From positions 17,272,531 to 17,336,530 of the forward strand of contig NC_052515.1 of NCBI RefSeq assembly GCF_014356525.2: 64,000 bases of DNA, in the 5' to 3' direction. How positions within the stretch are numbered: position 1 is the first letter of the stretch; every line of letters begins with the position of its first letter. Position numbers and translations under genes: made by a program. This DNA comes from Nilaparvata lugens. Lineage: Eukaryota; Arthropoda; Insecta; Hemiptera; Delphacidae. The notes beneath the pieces are model-generated. The model did no database searches. It was not told where the DNA came from and saw nothing but the letters and a program-made list of their open reading frames with translations. Shown here one piece after another: positions 1 to 10,377 of the stretch.

Positions 1-12
1 TAACTTCAGCAC

Positions 13-147
13 TCAGTTGGTTTCATTGCCATTGGCGTTGGCGTTTTTTTGATCGAATTTGTTACCATTTGTCTTTATGAGGTAGAAAAAGTAGGCCAAT
101 GTCTCCTTCTCATTGACAGGAATTGTTTTGAAGTGTTTCATTAGTAC
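13..147 (-). CDS. SAP30: SAP30 coding exon 3 (residues 140-183 and stop)
   Basis: Follows acceptor TTTTACAG at 150-148. Encodes [20 protein letters not shown] and an Asn-rich tail ending NETN before TGA. The exon is too short to stand out as an ORF and was found by continuing the family's C-terminal block after exon 2. The Asn/Ala-rich tail differs from vertebrate sequences, as expected at this variable end. Confidence 0.9.
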   Translation of the reverse strand, partial: VLMKHFKTIPVNEKETLAYFFYLIKTNGNKFDQKNANANGNETN

Positions 148-3100
148 CTGTAAAACACAAAAAAAATAATTATGAATGAGGAAAAATTAACATGTTGTAC
201 AATTGAATTTGTGTTCCAGAGAAAATTCTTATCTGAACAGAGCTCAATCCAACACAACCGTCCCGCTCAATGGATAATCTCCAACTCCCAAGGCAATTGT
301 GCCTTGTTTTGGTTTGATTCCTACATTAATACTAATGAATATAAGCCAACTCACATGAGCTAGTGGTGCCTGTAGCTTACTACTTTATAATGACAGTGGA
401 GAAAGATAGGATAACAGTGTTGCCGATTCTCAGATTTGCCAATGCCTACTACAAAAGATAGCTGATATCGGTATATTTGATGTAATATCAACTGTTCTTG
501 TGAAAAGTGTATTTAATAATAAATTTTCATAATTGGGATTAAATATTTTGTCACTTAATTATATTTCCACATTGTTAAAGACGATCTGGCAACATTGCGG
601 AGCGAGAGTAGGATAGCATTATCTGCTTTGTAGAATTATAGACAAGGATTACAACGTGGACCCCACTATAGTTTTGATTTGAATGCCACATTAATATGAA
701 TGGATAAACCTTGTTTTGATTTGGACCCCACATTTTAATTCCGAATTCGGGGGAGCAGTTGTGGGCATTGCCTGTTGGGCCCCCAATCATTTTAATGAAT
801 AATTGTGTAGCCTATCTCAAATCAATCTACGTATCTTATTTTTCTTTTGATTCCTTAACCTATCGGAGGTTGGAAATCATCACAGCGATTCTCACTTATT
901 ATCTCTTCTTTTTATTGTTGGAATGACTTCACATTCCTTTGCCATCCGTAAGAGTACATTTCTATTTGTCACCCTCCACATCCTCCTGAACACCACATTT
1001 CAAATGCCTCGTTGTTCTTGAGGTTGACTTTTCCCAGGTCCATGCTTCCATGCCATAGAGTAACGTAGAGAACCCCAACACCCCAATATCAGTGAAGGTT
1101 TACACTGTTAGTGAAATATTTTTATTTGATTTGGTTTTCAACTTATCTAAATTCCTAGTTTATATATATTTTGGACTCAAAGTTGGACAAAACTTAAGTG
1201 ATAAACATAACCTATTTTTGGGCAATTTCTATCCAAATTGGGAGAGGGACAGTTTAGGGCTTTAAGCCTGTTGTTCCTTTCCCAATCATTCATAGTTGAG
1301 AATGATATTGTATCTATCAATGTATAAACAAATAAATATGCGTATTCCAAGTTGCAAGCCAATATATCAGCTGCATAAAATCCCTCTCATTTTACTGAAC
1401 GTCTGGATAGATTAATTAATATCAATTAATGTGGAGTAAGGCAACTCACATCAGCCAGCTGAGCCTTGTTGAGGCCCGGCCGCGTGGGCACTTTGAAGTG
1501 TCGCTTATACCGGCGCAGAGTGTTGACCTGCAGCTGGTAGAGGTCGACCTCTGGCACATCTGTGTCAGTCTCGTTCGAGTCATCCTCGGAGTCCTTCCTT
1601 CGCCGCTTGGTGCGCGCCGACTGGATCACGCTCTTGTGGTAGTCGCAGATGTAGATATGCCGCGCCTAAACACACAGTCAAACAACTATTAACAGATTGA
1701 AACACTCGCTTCTAATTAAAACAGAAAGAAAATTGAAATCTTACTGGATTTGAAAAGATGAATGGAAGTTATAGATTGAGACGAAACAAACCACAGACCA
1801 ATCCTTGTTTGAAAGGAGAATGAGAACTAGTAATTGAAGATGATAGCTTCTTAATCCATTCCAAGCTGCAATGTATTAACACACTGTTTTAATGTTTTAT
1901 ACAACGACTCAGATTTAGTTTTGATTTTAGCATAGTTTGGAGTGAGATCCATGTAAAAAAATTTGGTGAGGTAAATTTGATGTGGAGTTTTTTCTTTCTA
2001 AACATTGACGACCTGTAGTTGAGGATCATTTCTTTTCTAGCAAAATTAAAGATGATGGTTTCTTAATCCATTCCGAGCTGTGATGTATTATAAAACATTT
2101 ATGTCGTTGTATAAAACATAAAAACATTTATGTTGTTGTATAAAACATAAAAACATTTATGTTGTTGTAATAAAACATAAAAACATTTATGTTGTTGTAT
2201 AAAACATAAAAACATCTATTTCGAAATGCCTTCAAAAATAAAGAGAGGAGTACAGGAGGAGGAAGGACAGAAGAAGGAGAAAAAGTAAACAAGAGAGAGA
2301 AAGAAGAAAACATGAAGAGAAAAAGAAGGAGAACAGGAGAAGTAGAAGAAGATGATGAATTAGAAGAAACAGGATCAGCTATTGAAACACCAGTTTTAGG
2401 CCCGCCGCAAAGTAGACCCACGCTAATCCACGAAAAGCAACCCACGCCGTGGGATATTTTGTAAACCATTGCTAGGCTTCTCTAGACATCTGTGTAATAC
2501 ATGCCATGAATAATCCACTTGTCAGCTGATTGATTATGAATAATTCTATAGCAATGGTCAAAGACCTTAAAGATATATAGACCCACAATGTCTATGCCTT
2601 CCCAATGATAGCTCTTACTTGAAATTGAAGGCCGCCAATGGGGTATTTTAGCACGAGATATTATATATTTGTAATACTATAGATCACAAAGGCATTGGTA
2701 TGTAATAATCTTATGGGTTGCCCCCTCAATGGCGGATTTCAATTCCAAGTACGACACTAGCACTGCATGTGAGTCTATGCATCTTTAAGGTCTTTGGCAA
2801 TGGTTTACAAAACATAGAATGTTTGAATTCAAAATATAGAATTATTCATAATCAATCAACTGACAAGTTGATTATTCATTGCATGTATTACACACATGTC
2901 TAGGGTAGCCTAGCAATGGTTTACAAAACATCCCACGGCGTGGGTTGCTTTTCATGAATTAACGTGGGTCTACTTTGCGGCGAGCCTAATCACCTATTTA
3001 ATCCACTATTATTCGAAGACATTACATGATTCGAGGAACAGCTGATAAAATACTGTAAAAGTATCTTAATATTTTTCAGCACACTGGAATAAAGCATAAT

Positions 3101-3736
3101 TTTCTAACACCAATATTGAGAAAACATCAGAAATCGTCTAATTTTCTCATTTTATTTCCAAATAGAATGTAACCCGTGCTACGCAAGGGTCTATTTTAAA
3201 ATTTGACGAACTGAAAACTTGACGTAAGTGTTTGGCATTGAGAAAATTAAAGAAACACATAAATATTCATTCATTCACTACAACCCATCACTTTCGTAGG
3301 CTATTTAATTTATTCAAGTATGGTATAAGAAATTTCACAATATTTTCAATGTTGGAATTCCATTGTGCTTCAATATGTACTCTAGTATTTGTTTACTAAT
3401 TTTATTGTTTATGTATGAAGTTGATTGACATCTAATTCTGCAAGGATTGTCACTGATTTGAGTGTTGACAGTGAAACACAGAAATAAGTACGGTATGAAT
3501 TTGATTAATATATAGGATTGTCACTTGTCACCGACCTGCTGGTCCAAATGCAGCTTGAGCCTGCGTTGTGTGACTGTCTTCTGGATGCGCTTGCTGTAGC
3601 ACGCATTGCCCGCCAGCCGCTGACACCGGAAGCTGTCATCCACCAGACAGCAGGTCTGCTCCGGGGCACCACGGGAGTCCTCCTCACCTGAGCTGAACCC
3701 ACCTCCGTTGCCCAAGTCACCGCTACTGCGCTGCAT
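13..3736 (-). CDS. SAP30: SAP30/SAP30L, Sin3-HDAC complex subunit (three exons, complete coding sequence)
   Basis: Spliced minus-strand gene: join of 3536-3736, 1450-1665 and 13-147, all junctions in phase 0, giving 183 residues, the length I recall for vertebrate SAP30L. The family bridges Sin3 and class I histone deacetylases and acts in the nucleus in transcriptional repression. Seen here: a zinc finger with Cys29/30, Cys38, Cys74 and His77 at the spacing of the SAP30L C-C-C-H finger; a basic run RTKRRRK at 85-91 followed by an acidic stretch (nuclear/DNA-phosphoinositide region in the family); and a Sin3-interacting C-terminus from about 108 to 183, with the strongly conserved [14 protein letters not shown] and [12 protein letters not shown] blocks. 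The stop is TGA at 15-13; the 3' UTR lies outside the window. The start at 3736 is the only ATG directly before the conserved region. An acceptor-like TTTTGTCAG sits just upstream of it, so a non-coding 5' exon is likely. Identification is firm. Confidence 0.93.
361..670. mobile_element. MITE, same family as 43045-43254 (opposite orientation)
   Basis: Lies in SAP30 intron 2. The right end reads CGTGGACCCCACTATA; its reverse complement (TATAGTGGGGTCCACG) matches the terminal repeat of the copy at 43 kb. Internally it shares the blocks ATCCTTGTCTAT and AATGTTGCCAGATC with that copy. The left terminal repeat is partly eroded: only the TATAATGACAGTGG portion is clear, from about 387. Superfamily not assigned; TA flanks would suit Tc1/mariner. 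Confidence 0.6.
892..1075 (-). pseudogene. decayed LINE endonuclease-reverse transcriptase C-terminal fragment
   Basis: Read on the minus strand in three successive frames, this stretch gives [12 protein letters not shown], then [11 protein letters not shown], then [18 protein letters not shown] followed by a stop at 892. These are the recurring motifs of the region after the RT domain in non-LTR retrotransposons (the LLYG.E.W...AFEMWC.RRM...LL block). At least two frameshifts make it dead. It is an insertion in SAP30 intron 2, in the same orientation as the host gene. The clade is not decided; RTE- or Jockey-like elements both carry such a tail. Confidence 0.7.
1450..1665 (-). CDS. SAP30: SAP30 coding exon 2 (residues 68-139)
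   Basis: Acceptor TTTAG at 1670-1666 and consensus donor GAT|GTGAGT at 1449. Completes the zinc finger with Cys74 and His77 in ICDYH, then carries the basic patch, the acidic linker and most of the Sin3-binding helix region ending NKAQLAD. This exon is markedly more GC-rich than the flanking introns. Confidence 0.93.
1841..2125. repeat. diverged segmental duplication in SAP30 intron 1
   Basis: The block around 1841-1880 (AAGATGATAGCTTCTTAATCC, ...GCTGCAATGTATTA) recurs at about 2049-2090 with a few substitutions. The sequence following each copy contains ATGTTTTATACAACGAC in opposite orientations. The second copy runs into the tandem array that starts near 2089. Confidence 0.55.
2089..2215. 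repeat. 29-bp tandem repeat, about 4 units
   Basis: Unit roughly ATAAAACATAAAAACATTTA plus TGTTGTTGT, nearly identical across units, with one extra base in the third. Intronic in SAP30. A purine-rich stretch (2225-2365) follows and carries no supportable gene. Confidence 0.85.
2396..2989. mobile_element. long-armed foldback element (~594 bp)
   Basis: The two halves are inverted copies of each other. The left end (TTAGGCCCGCCGCAAAGTAG, then CAACCCACGCCGTGGGAT, CTTGTCAGCTGATTGATTA) recurs reverse-complemented at the right end with about 10% mismatch. Pairing continues inward through CAAAGACCTTAAAGAT, leaving a loop of only tens of bases near 2660-2690. No coding potential. Lies in SAP30 intron 1. 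A related fragment is present at about 37266-37310. Confidence 0.85.
3536..3736 (-). CDS. SAP30: SAP30 coding exon 1 (residues 1-67)
   Basis: Encodes a short Gly/Ser-rich leader, then the first half of the zinc finger (Cys29, Cys30, Cys38) and the [15 protein letters not shown] block. The exon is closed at 3536, where the donor is CAG|GTCGGT. That choice gives LDQQ-ARH, the same length as the vertebrate homologues. A second GT (GGTGACA) lies four bases further on but would put exon 2 out of frame. Confidence 0.88.
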
Positions 3737-6064
3737 TCTGACAAAACAAAACACATTAATACTCATGAAATTGATTGACATCTCGTTGGGTAGTTAGACT
3801 GTATTAAAATTCTAACCAATACGTACATATATATCATTTTAGTAGTGCATACTGGTTATGAAATTCATTGAAATCCCTTTGCTAAGCTGCTCAACAATAC
3901 AAACATACGTATAAACACAAAAATGGATGAAGTTAGTTGAAATCTATTTTGGGAGAAATAAATAATTTTCTATTTTGTTACTTGTCACCAGCACTTTAAA
4001 TATGGCTTTGTTTGGTGTTGTCAAATAGGCCTAAGTATAAATGCTAGAAAAATAATATTTTTATTTCTAAGAATATTACATATGTAATCTGTATTTGATA
4101 ATTTTGATTTTATTTTAGTAGGTATTCCATATGCATGGCTAAAGCTGACATTCTTTCTCTTAGAAAGTCCAGTGGATACAGTATTATATTTTTCATTCTT
4201 AAATTATTAAATAATTCTCAATTATAGCATATTGACATAAAAAAGTAAAAACCAAACCTTTACCTTTCAAGAAATTTTTCTCTCTGACACGTTCTCCCCA
4301 ATCCTTATTTTAGTGTCTCCCAGCCTCGTTCTTCTTAATCCTTATTATAGTTTGCAACTGTGTAGCTACAGCCTGTAAAAAATAACTTGATGTACTATGT
4401 AGCAAATGGTTCAACTTTCCAATGATGATTTTTAAATGTAAATACAAAAACTAAAAAATTGAAATCAATTAATGTCTTACCTATTCTAACTTATTAATAA
4501 CTCACCTTATCACTCGAAAACGAAATAGCATTTGTTAGACGCCTTACCAAGTTAGACTAAAATATAGGCTGAATATTATTATGATTACATTTTCTACCAA
4601 TTGTATTTATTGGCTTCCAAGTCAAGAACAGGCCAATGATTTGACTATATTTTGAAACTGTATCAGTACCTATTAATAATAAGTGTAGACTTGAGTTTTC
4701 AATTTTTTTTTTGACGAAATCTATCCAGTTCCAGCTTGTCATGGATTTATGAAGAATTGAATTAAATTCCTGTTAACTAAGGCCCTCCTTACTGCTTATC
4801 CTTCTTTAAAAACCTAATACTTAAAGTTGTTGCCAAGGAATGTGGCTTCCAGATAGGCAGCATCTAAGTTTTCTAGTCAATTACACCTCTGTGGAGGTGC
4901 TAGATACAGATGCTCCTCTCTTAGCCCGAAGAGAGTAAGTGCCAGCAAACAACAACAAGCGAATAAAAAATAATTAAAGTGACAGGTGACACAAAAATAG
5001 TTGATCTACAGCTTTCATTACATTGGAGTTTATTGAAACAACATTTTAGTATTTTCCCATGTCTCAGAGTTAGAGGAGTCAGTTTTAATTACCATAAATT
5101 GGCTTACATATTCAAATCATCAACTTTGCTCAATCAAAACATGAGCTGCGTTATGAATGTTACGTGTGCTGTTTTAAAATTAACATGGAGGACACCGGTA
5201 ATACAATACAATGTCATTTAGAACAATACAGTATAAGTGAGTCATATATATTTTTGAATGTAGGTAGTTGAAGAACTGGTATTTTTAATAACAGATTTAC
5301 CATTTAGCAATATTAGCCTAGGTATACATACGGTGGTGAATGAGAAAGCTGTATGAAACTTTACCGTACTGTTAGCTAACTGCATAGGTACTCGAAAGAA
5401 CAAAGGACATGATATCTATCTAAGGCTCAAGTAGAACACTTTTAATAATCTACCAATAAATCGATTAACTAAAAAACTTGTTATATGTCATAATAAAGTT
5501 ATTGTAATTTTAAAACATTGGACAATATGTAAATAACAGCCAACATTTTGTGAAACGTTAGCTTACGTTCACATTTACAAGTTGTGAGTTTTTGAATGAA
5601 ACAGGGTAAACTGAATGAAAAGAATTGAGCTATAATCATTTGAATAGTAAACTGCTTACTAACCTTGATAAAAAAAATTATATCCTTGTCCTTGCTGAAT
5701 TGAACAATATTTTTAACTCTACAGTAGCCAAAATTTATCCTTCACAGAGCAGAAAGCACATTAGCTCAAGTCAAATGCCAACCAACAACAGGCAACAGCT
5801 GAAGCTAGGGCACAAAATAAACACCAGCTGCCTACTTGATAATAATCGCCAGTACATTGTCCCTGTATTGTGGTGACATCTGGTGGATGTTCAGAAAACT
5901 CCATATTTTTTCTTTCTAGCTTGATTGATCCGATTTTTAATCGATAATCTACCAAAATTCATAATATTGTCTTGTATAGTGTGATATAAATAAATATTTG
6001 GTATCTTGAAACATTATATTCTGTTGGAAATATGATCTAAAGTGTAAAACAAAATAATTTTTGT
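3737..6064. other. SAP30 upstream region; candidate non-coding 5' exon ending at 4506
   Basis: No coding sequence recognised. On the minus strand a good donor, ATAAG|GTGAGT, sits with its GT at 4505-4504. It could join to the acceptor-like TTTTGTCAG just before the SAP30 ATG, giving a spliced 5' UTR. The transcription start is not visible. The remainder is AT-rich, with a slightly GC-richer block near 4780-4970 that I do not recognise. Confidence 0.35.
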
Positions 6065-6281
6065 TTCTCCCGCGGTTTGAAAGTCTCTTGATTATTGGCC
6101 GGGTCAGCTCGTGACGTCACATCATATACTTTCGTCTATTGGTAAGATTTTTGCGGCTAATCTGAATTCGGCCAATGAGATTTCTTTTTTGTTCCTATGC
6201 TTCTTCGTGTAAGTGGCGTGGGGCTCTGTGTATGCTATTGCACTGAAAAGGCTGTTTCTATTGCTGATCGTTTGACTCCAA
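6065..6281. promoter_or_regulatory. CRE/CCAAT promoter-like block, possibly bidirectional, with plus-strand donor
   Basis: A perfect CRE (TGACGTCA, 6112-6119) is surrounded by CCAAT boxes: inverted at 6094-6098 and 6138-6142, direct at 6172-6176. GC content is locally raised and CpGs are present. Downstream on the plus strand, CTCCAA|GTAAGT gives a strong donor with GT at 6282-6283. This reads as a short non-coding first exon of a plus-strand transcript. That transcript could be an upstream 5' UTR exon of Dsp1 or a separate RNA, and the minus side could serve SAP30. Assignments are inference. Confidence 0.5.
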
Positions 6282-6289
6282 GTAAGTTA

Positions 6290-9200
6290 TTTATATTATT
6301 TCTCTTTTATTTCTCATTGTCAGATTGTAAAATATTATAAATGTGAAGCTGATGATTTGTTCTAGATATTTTGTTGATAATATTTGTCTTGTATGAGTTC
6401 CTGACGTAGAAGTTAAATATTTAAGTGCGTCGCGGTACCTTCTCAACCGTCATCAGAATGGCTGCCCATAAGCAAAGCATTGGGAAAGTCGCTATTTTCA
6501 ACCAATTGTTTTAATGCATTATTCAACTTATTTCGAAAATCTATTGTAGCTAAAATATTTTCCCATATTTCAATCGTATGTTCTGAATTTTGTTAAGATC
6601 TTTCAAGTCATTATCGTCAAGTTTAGTCGATTTGAAGTGGGTCATCTTTTTCCCGTATAACGAAGCCATAAGCCATATTGCTGTGTATAAGCTTGCCTCC
6701 ATTTGCTATAGCATTGGGTACCCTATGCAACGTTATAACCTATGGACCTTATGCTGTGTTAGATTAGTCGTGCGGTTTTTTACAATAAACTTGATAAAGT
6801 CAGTGATATTTTAAAATAATGTAAGTATATCAACTGCATAATTATATTTTTACCTAGTTTGAGTCAAGAAGCTGCTTGTCTGGCTTTCATTGTCGTTTTT
6901 CGTATCAAAATAGATATCCGATTCTACACCATTGAAAGCTTGGGAAGTCGATTTGGCGGTTATTTGTAATCATTGTATTATTATCTAAATTTTATATTCT
7001 AATAAGCTCTACTAATAATTATTTCATTTAATAATTTTGTTAATGCTTGTCATGATGAGGGGAAGGGGAATTGAAGGTCAAAATGGAGAATAAATTTATA
7101 AATTCTTCAATAAAATAGAACTTGTGATATTGATATGGATAACAACTACTGTCTTCCTAATTTCTGAAATAATTTGATAAATAAGCCTTAATTTTTTAAC
7201 AAATTATCTGCGTCATCATGATTCTAATCAATAGGAACCTACCCTAAAATTAAATCTTAAAACTTGTTTTTTAGTTGAAAATATAGTGGTTTATTATCTT
7301 GTATGATGAAAAAAAATTTACATAAAGTTCTTTGATAATAATAATTTCAAGTACCATCAATTTTTAATTTGCTTTTATGATATAATCATTTAGTATAAAA
7401 ATTTACATCCTCAAGTTTAATTACAGGATTTTGATTGACCTACATTCAATTTCCAAATTTTTAGTGTTAATGTAAATCAACGTTTAACTGTTTCAGTCCT
7501 TTCTGATTATTGAATGCTATGAATTTAGACTTATTTTCTTTAATGTGACAATAAATACCATAAAATCAACATTTATTTTATATATTTTGCTAACCTAACC
7601 ACTTGACACTCAAGAACTTTTAATGTTGTGTTATATTTGCTGTTATTTTAATTATATATCTTTTTAATATTACAGTAATCTATTAACTTGGGTTTTCAAT
7701 TACTTCAAATCAAACTTATATAGGCTAAATATTTTTTTAAATAAAGTCAGTTTTACTATTAGTCAGTCATAACTATTGTTTACAAACAAAACCTTGCAGT
7801 TGTGTTTACAAACAGTAAGTTATTTAAAAGATAATTTTGTTCTTCACATTTACAAACATCAATAGGCCTAACTGTTGTTTCACTTTATTGCTTTTTCGTA
7901 AAATAGAATCTTTTGTTCCATCCACTTGTTGCATCCTTTATGCTTCTCAAGATCCTAGCCGGTCTACCTGAAATTTATAGAATGCAATCAATAAAATAAG
8001 ACGACTTTTTTATTAAATAAAATGGATTCGATTAGTTGATGAATTTATATCAATTGATTTGTGACAAGCTTCTATTCTCAAGAATAATATTTATTATATT
8101 CAATTTTTTTTAGGTTTTGTTAGTGGTGTATTATTTTTATATAATAATTGAATCCAAGCCAACTTCTCACTTGCTTGTGTCACAATAAAAGTTACTGTTT
8201 AGACTGAATTAGACACTGAACCATTTTTTCCATTTAACTGCTATTGTAATTATTTCATTGTTTAGAATTTTCCCTCAATATCTGAATTACTTTTGAATCG
8301 CAGAAATAGTTGAATAATCATTTCCCTCCTTTTTTGGTGATATATTTGACACCGTATTAAAAATATCTCTCTCCATTTGAAAAGTATACAAATCATTCAT
8401 ATTGCAATGAATTCAAACAATTTCTATTCAATTACATTAATTTCCGCATTTCTTTAATAAAGAATCGAAAAATTTTCTACCTTCGTTGATGCAATCATTG
8501 AATGGATGTATAGATTTGTATTTGTATTTTCCAGCTCATGAATGAGATTGTCTTGATGATCTTTCATTTCCTTCATATTCGTTGTCATTGAACCAATAAA
8601 ATATATATAATAATAATCATACATAATTATGAATAAATTTAATAATTTTGAATTACAAACTAAACAAGGTTACTATTATTTTTATAAGAGCAAAATTCTA
8701 CACTTATCCTGTATTTTGTAGAATAAAAATTTGTTTTTCGGAGGGAGGGATTCAAGTAAAAAGAATGCTCGCAACACTTCATTGTAGAATAGGGCCTTCT
8801 GAATAATTAAGGGCAAACCAACCCTTTTGTATTCAACCCTTGCTATCCACTTTCAGGTCTCCCCATAAATATAGTATTAATCAATATCTATATATATGAC
8901 GGTGTATCATCCCTTAATTTCCTCTAGTTTTTTAACCGTTATTACCACAGCACTAACGATTATTCTTTAAAAATGTATTATATCTGGTATTATAGGTGAA
9001 GTATTCTTGATTTAGGTCAATAATTATTGAAAGATTTTCGCGCTATCACTTTTTTACAACTCTTTCTATTAGTAACATTTCAGATTAGGCTGTTATTTAT
9101 CACGGTTATTGTCGTTTACGGTCGTAACCTCAGAGGACTGATAATCGCTAATGCAATGTGTATCCAATCCAGTATCTGATTTGCAATCTGGTTAAATTTG

Positions 9201-9772
9201 AAATTTAATTTTGAAAGTTGTTTCATGCATCCTCTGCTGTTTTTACCTTGCTGCAATACCGGTTATTGAAGCAATGCAATATAATGCCTAATCTTTTCGT
9301 CCATCGTCAGTGCTGGGTGGTATTGGTAATATTCATTGCATCCAGGTGAATGATTCCTATCCGCTAAAAACTCAATTCATAAATTCTTTAGTGAATTGTA
9401 TTTATCATCAGATGTAACGTTTTTTATAGTTTTTCTATCATATAGAATTTTTTATCTCATAGTGATTGAGAAAACTTTCTCAAATCTTCATTTAAATCTT
9501 ACTAAATTTCTTTGGAGATTTATGATTTACATTCTGTTATAAATCGTTAGACTCTTCAAGTATGATTAATTAAAATCCATAATAAATTAATATTTTATTT
9601 AATAATCTCAAAACTATGAAAACAATAATTTATCTCTTCTTTTATAAAACTACAAATTATGGTAGCAAGACCAATAATGTAATAAGTATTTTTTAGATAG
9701 GTTTCTCTGATTCAACAATTTTATTTACATGTTTTTGAAAGTGTTCAAATCGTTTGAAGTCATTATTATTAA
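6290..9772. other. AT-rich non-coding stretch, nothing recognised
   Basis: No ORF of substance on either strand and no clear repeat. Scattered 'aggccta'-type words as elsewhere in the window. If the donor at 6282 belongs to Dsp1, this is intron. Confidence 0.5.
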
Positions 9773-10377
9773 GGCTGTTCGGTAGACCTTTTTATTTAAA
9801 TTGGATAATCTTTTTCAATATAATTGTTAAGATCATTATAAAAGTGAGAAAAAGTGGTAACTGAAATTTTGAGTGGTCTAATAAGCGAGTTATGAGTTGT
9901 TGAAGTGCTAAACTCAGTTTTCTCTCCAGATCATAAACGGTTTTGAAATTTCCATTGGAGTTTTTTTTTAATACATTCAGTAGCCTATATCATTGGCTTT
10001 GTTCTAATATGCGTTTTTTCGCGATTAATGCCAAAATAAATAAGTTATCGAATTTACAAAAAATGTTACTTTTTATTTATGAACGATATGGGGAATAGAA
10101 TGTTTTAGTTTGGAAAGAATATTTTTTTGAATTTTTAAGAGAAATTCCAATAATGTAGTCGAAACCGTTTATGATCTGGAAAGAAAACGGAATCTGGAAA
10201 GTTAGCACTTTAACAACCCATAACTCGATTATTAGACCACTTAAAAATTTCAGTTGCCACTTCTTCTCACTAAGTTATTTATGAACTTAACAATTTATGA
10301 TCTTATGATATTTATGATCTTAACAATTATATTGAAAAGATTCAATTTAAATAATAAGAAAAGTGTACCGAACAGCC
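9773..10377. mobile_element. foldback element with ~200-bp inverted arms
   Basis: Begins GGCTGTTCGGTAGACCTTTT and ends with its near reverse complement AAAAGTGTACCGAACAGCC. Arms continue inward through TTCAATATAATTGTTAAGATCAT, GTGGTCTAATAAGCGAGTTATGA and CCAGATCATAAACGGTTT, each with its inverted partner. The loop (about 9960-10140) is T-rich and non-coding. No clear target-site duplication. Confidence 0.85.

Noticed and set aside
5761..5955. 64-codon minus-strand frame near the CRE promoter as a SAP30 upstream exon
   Set aside because: No splice sites in a frame compatible with exon 1, and no similarity to SAP30 N-termini.
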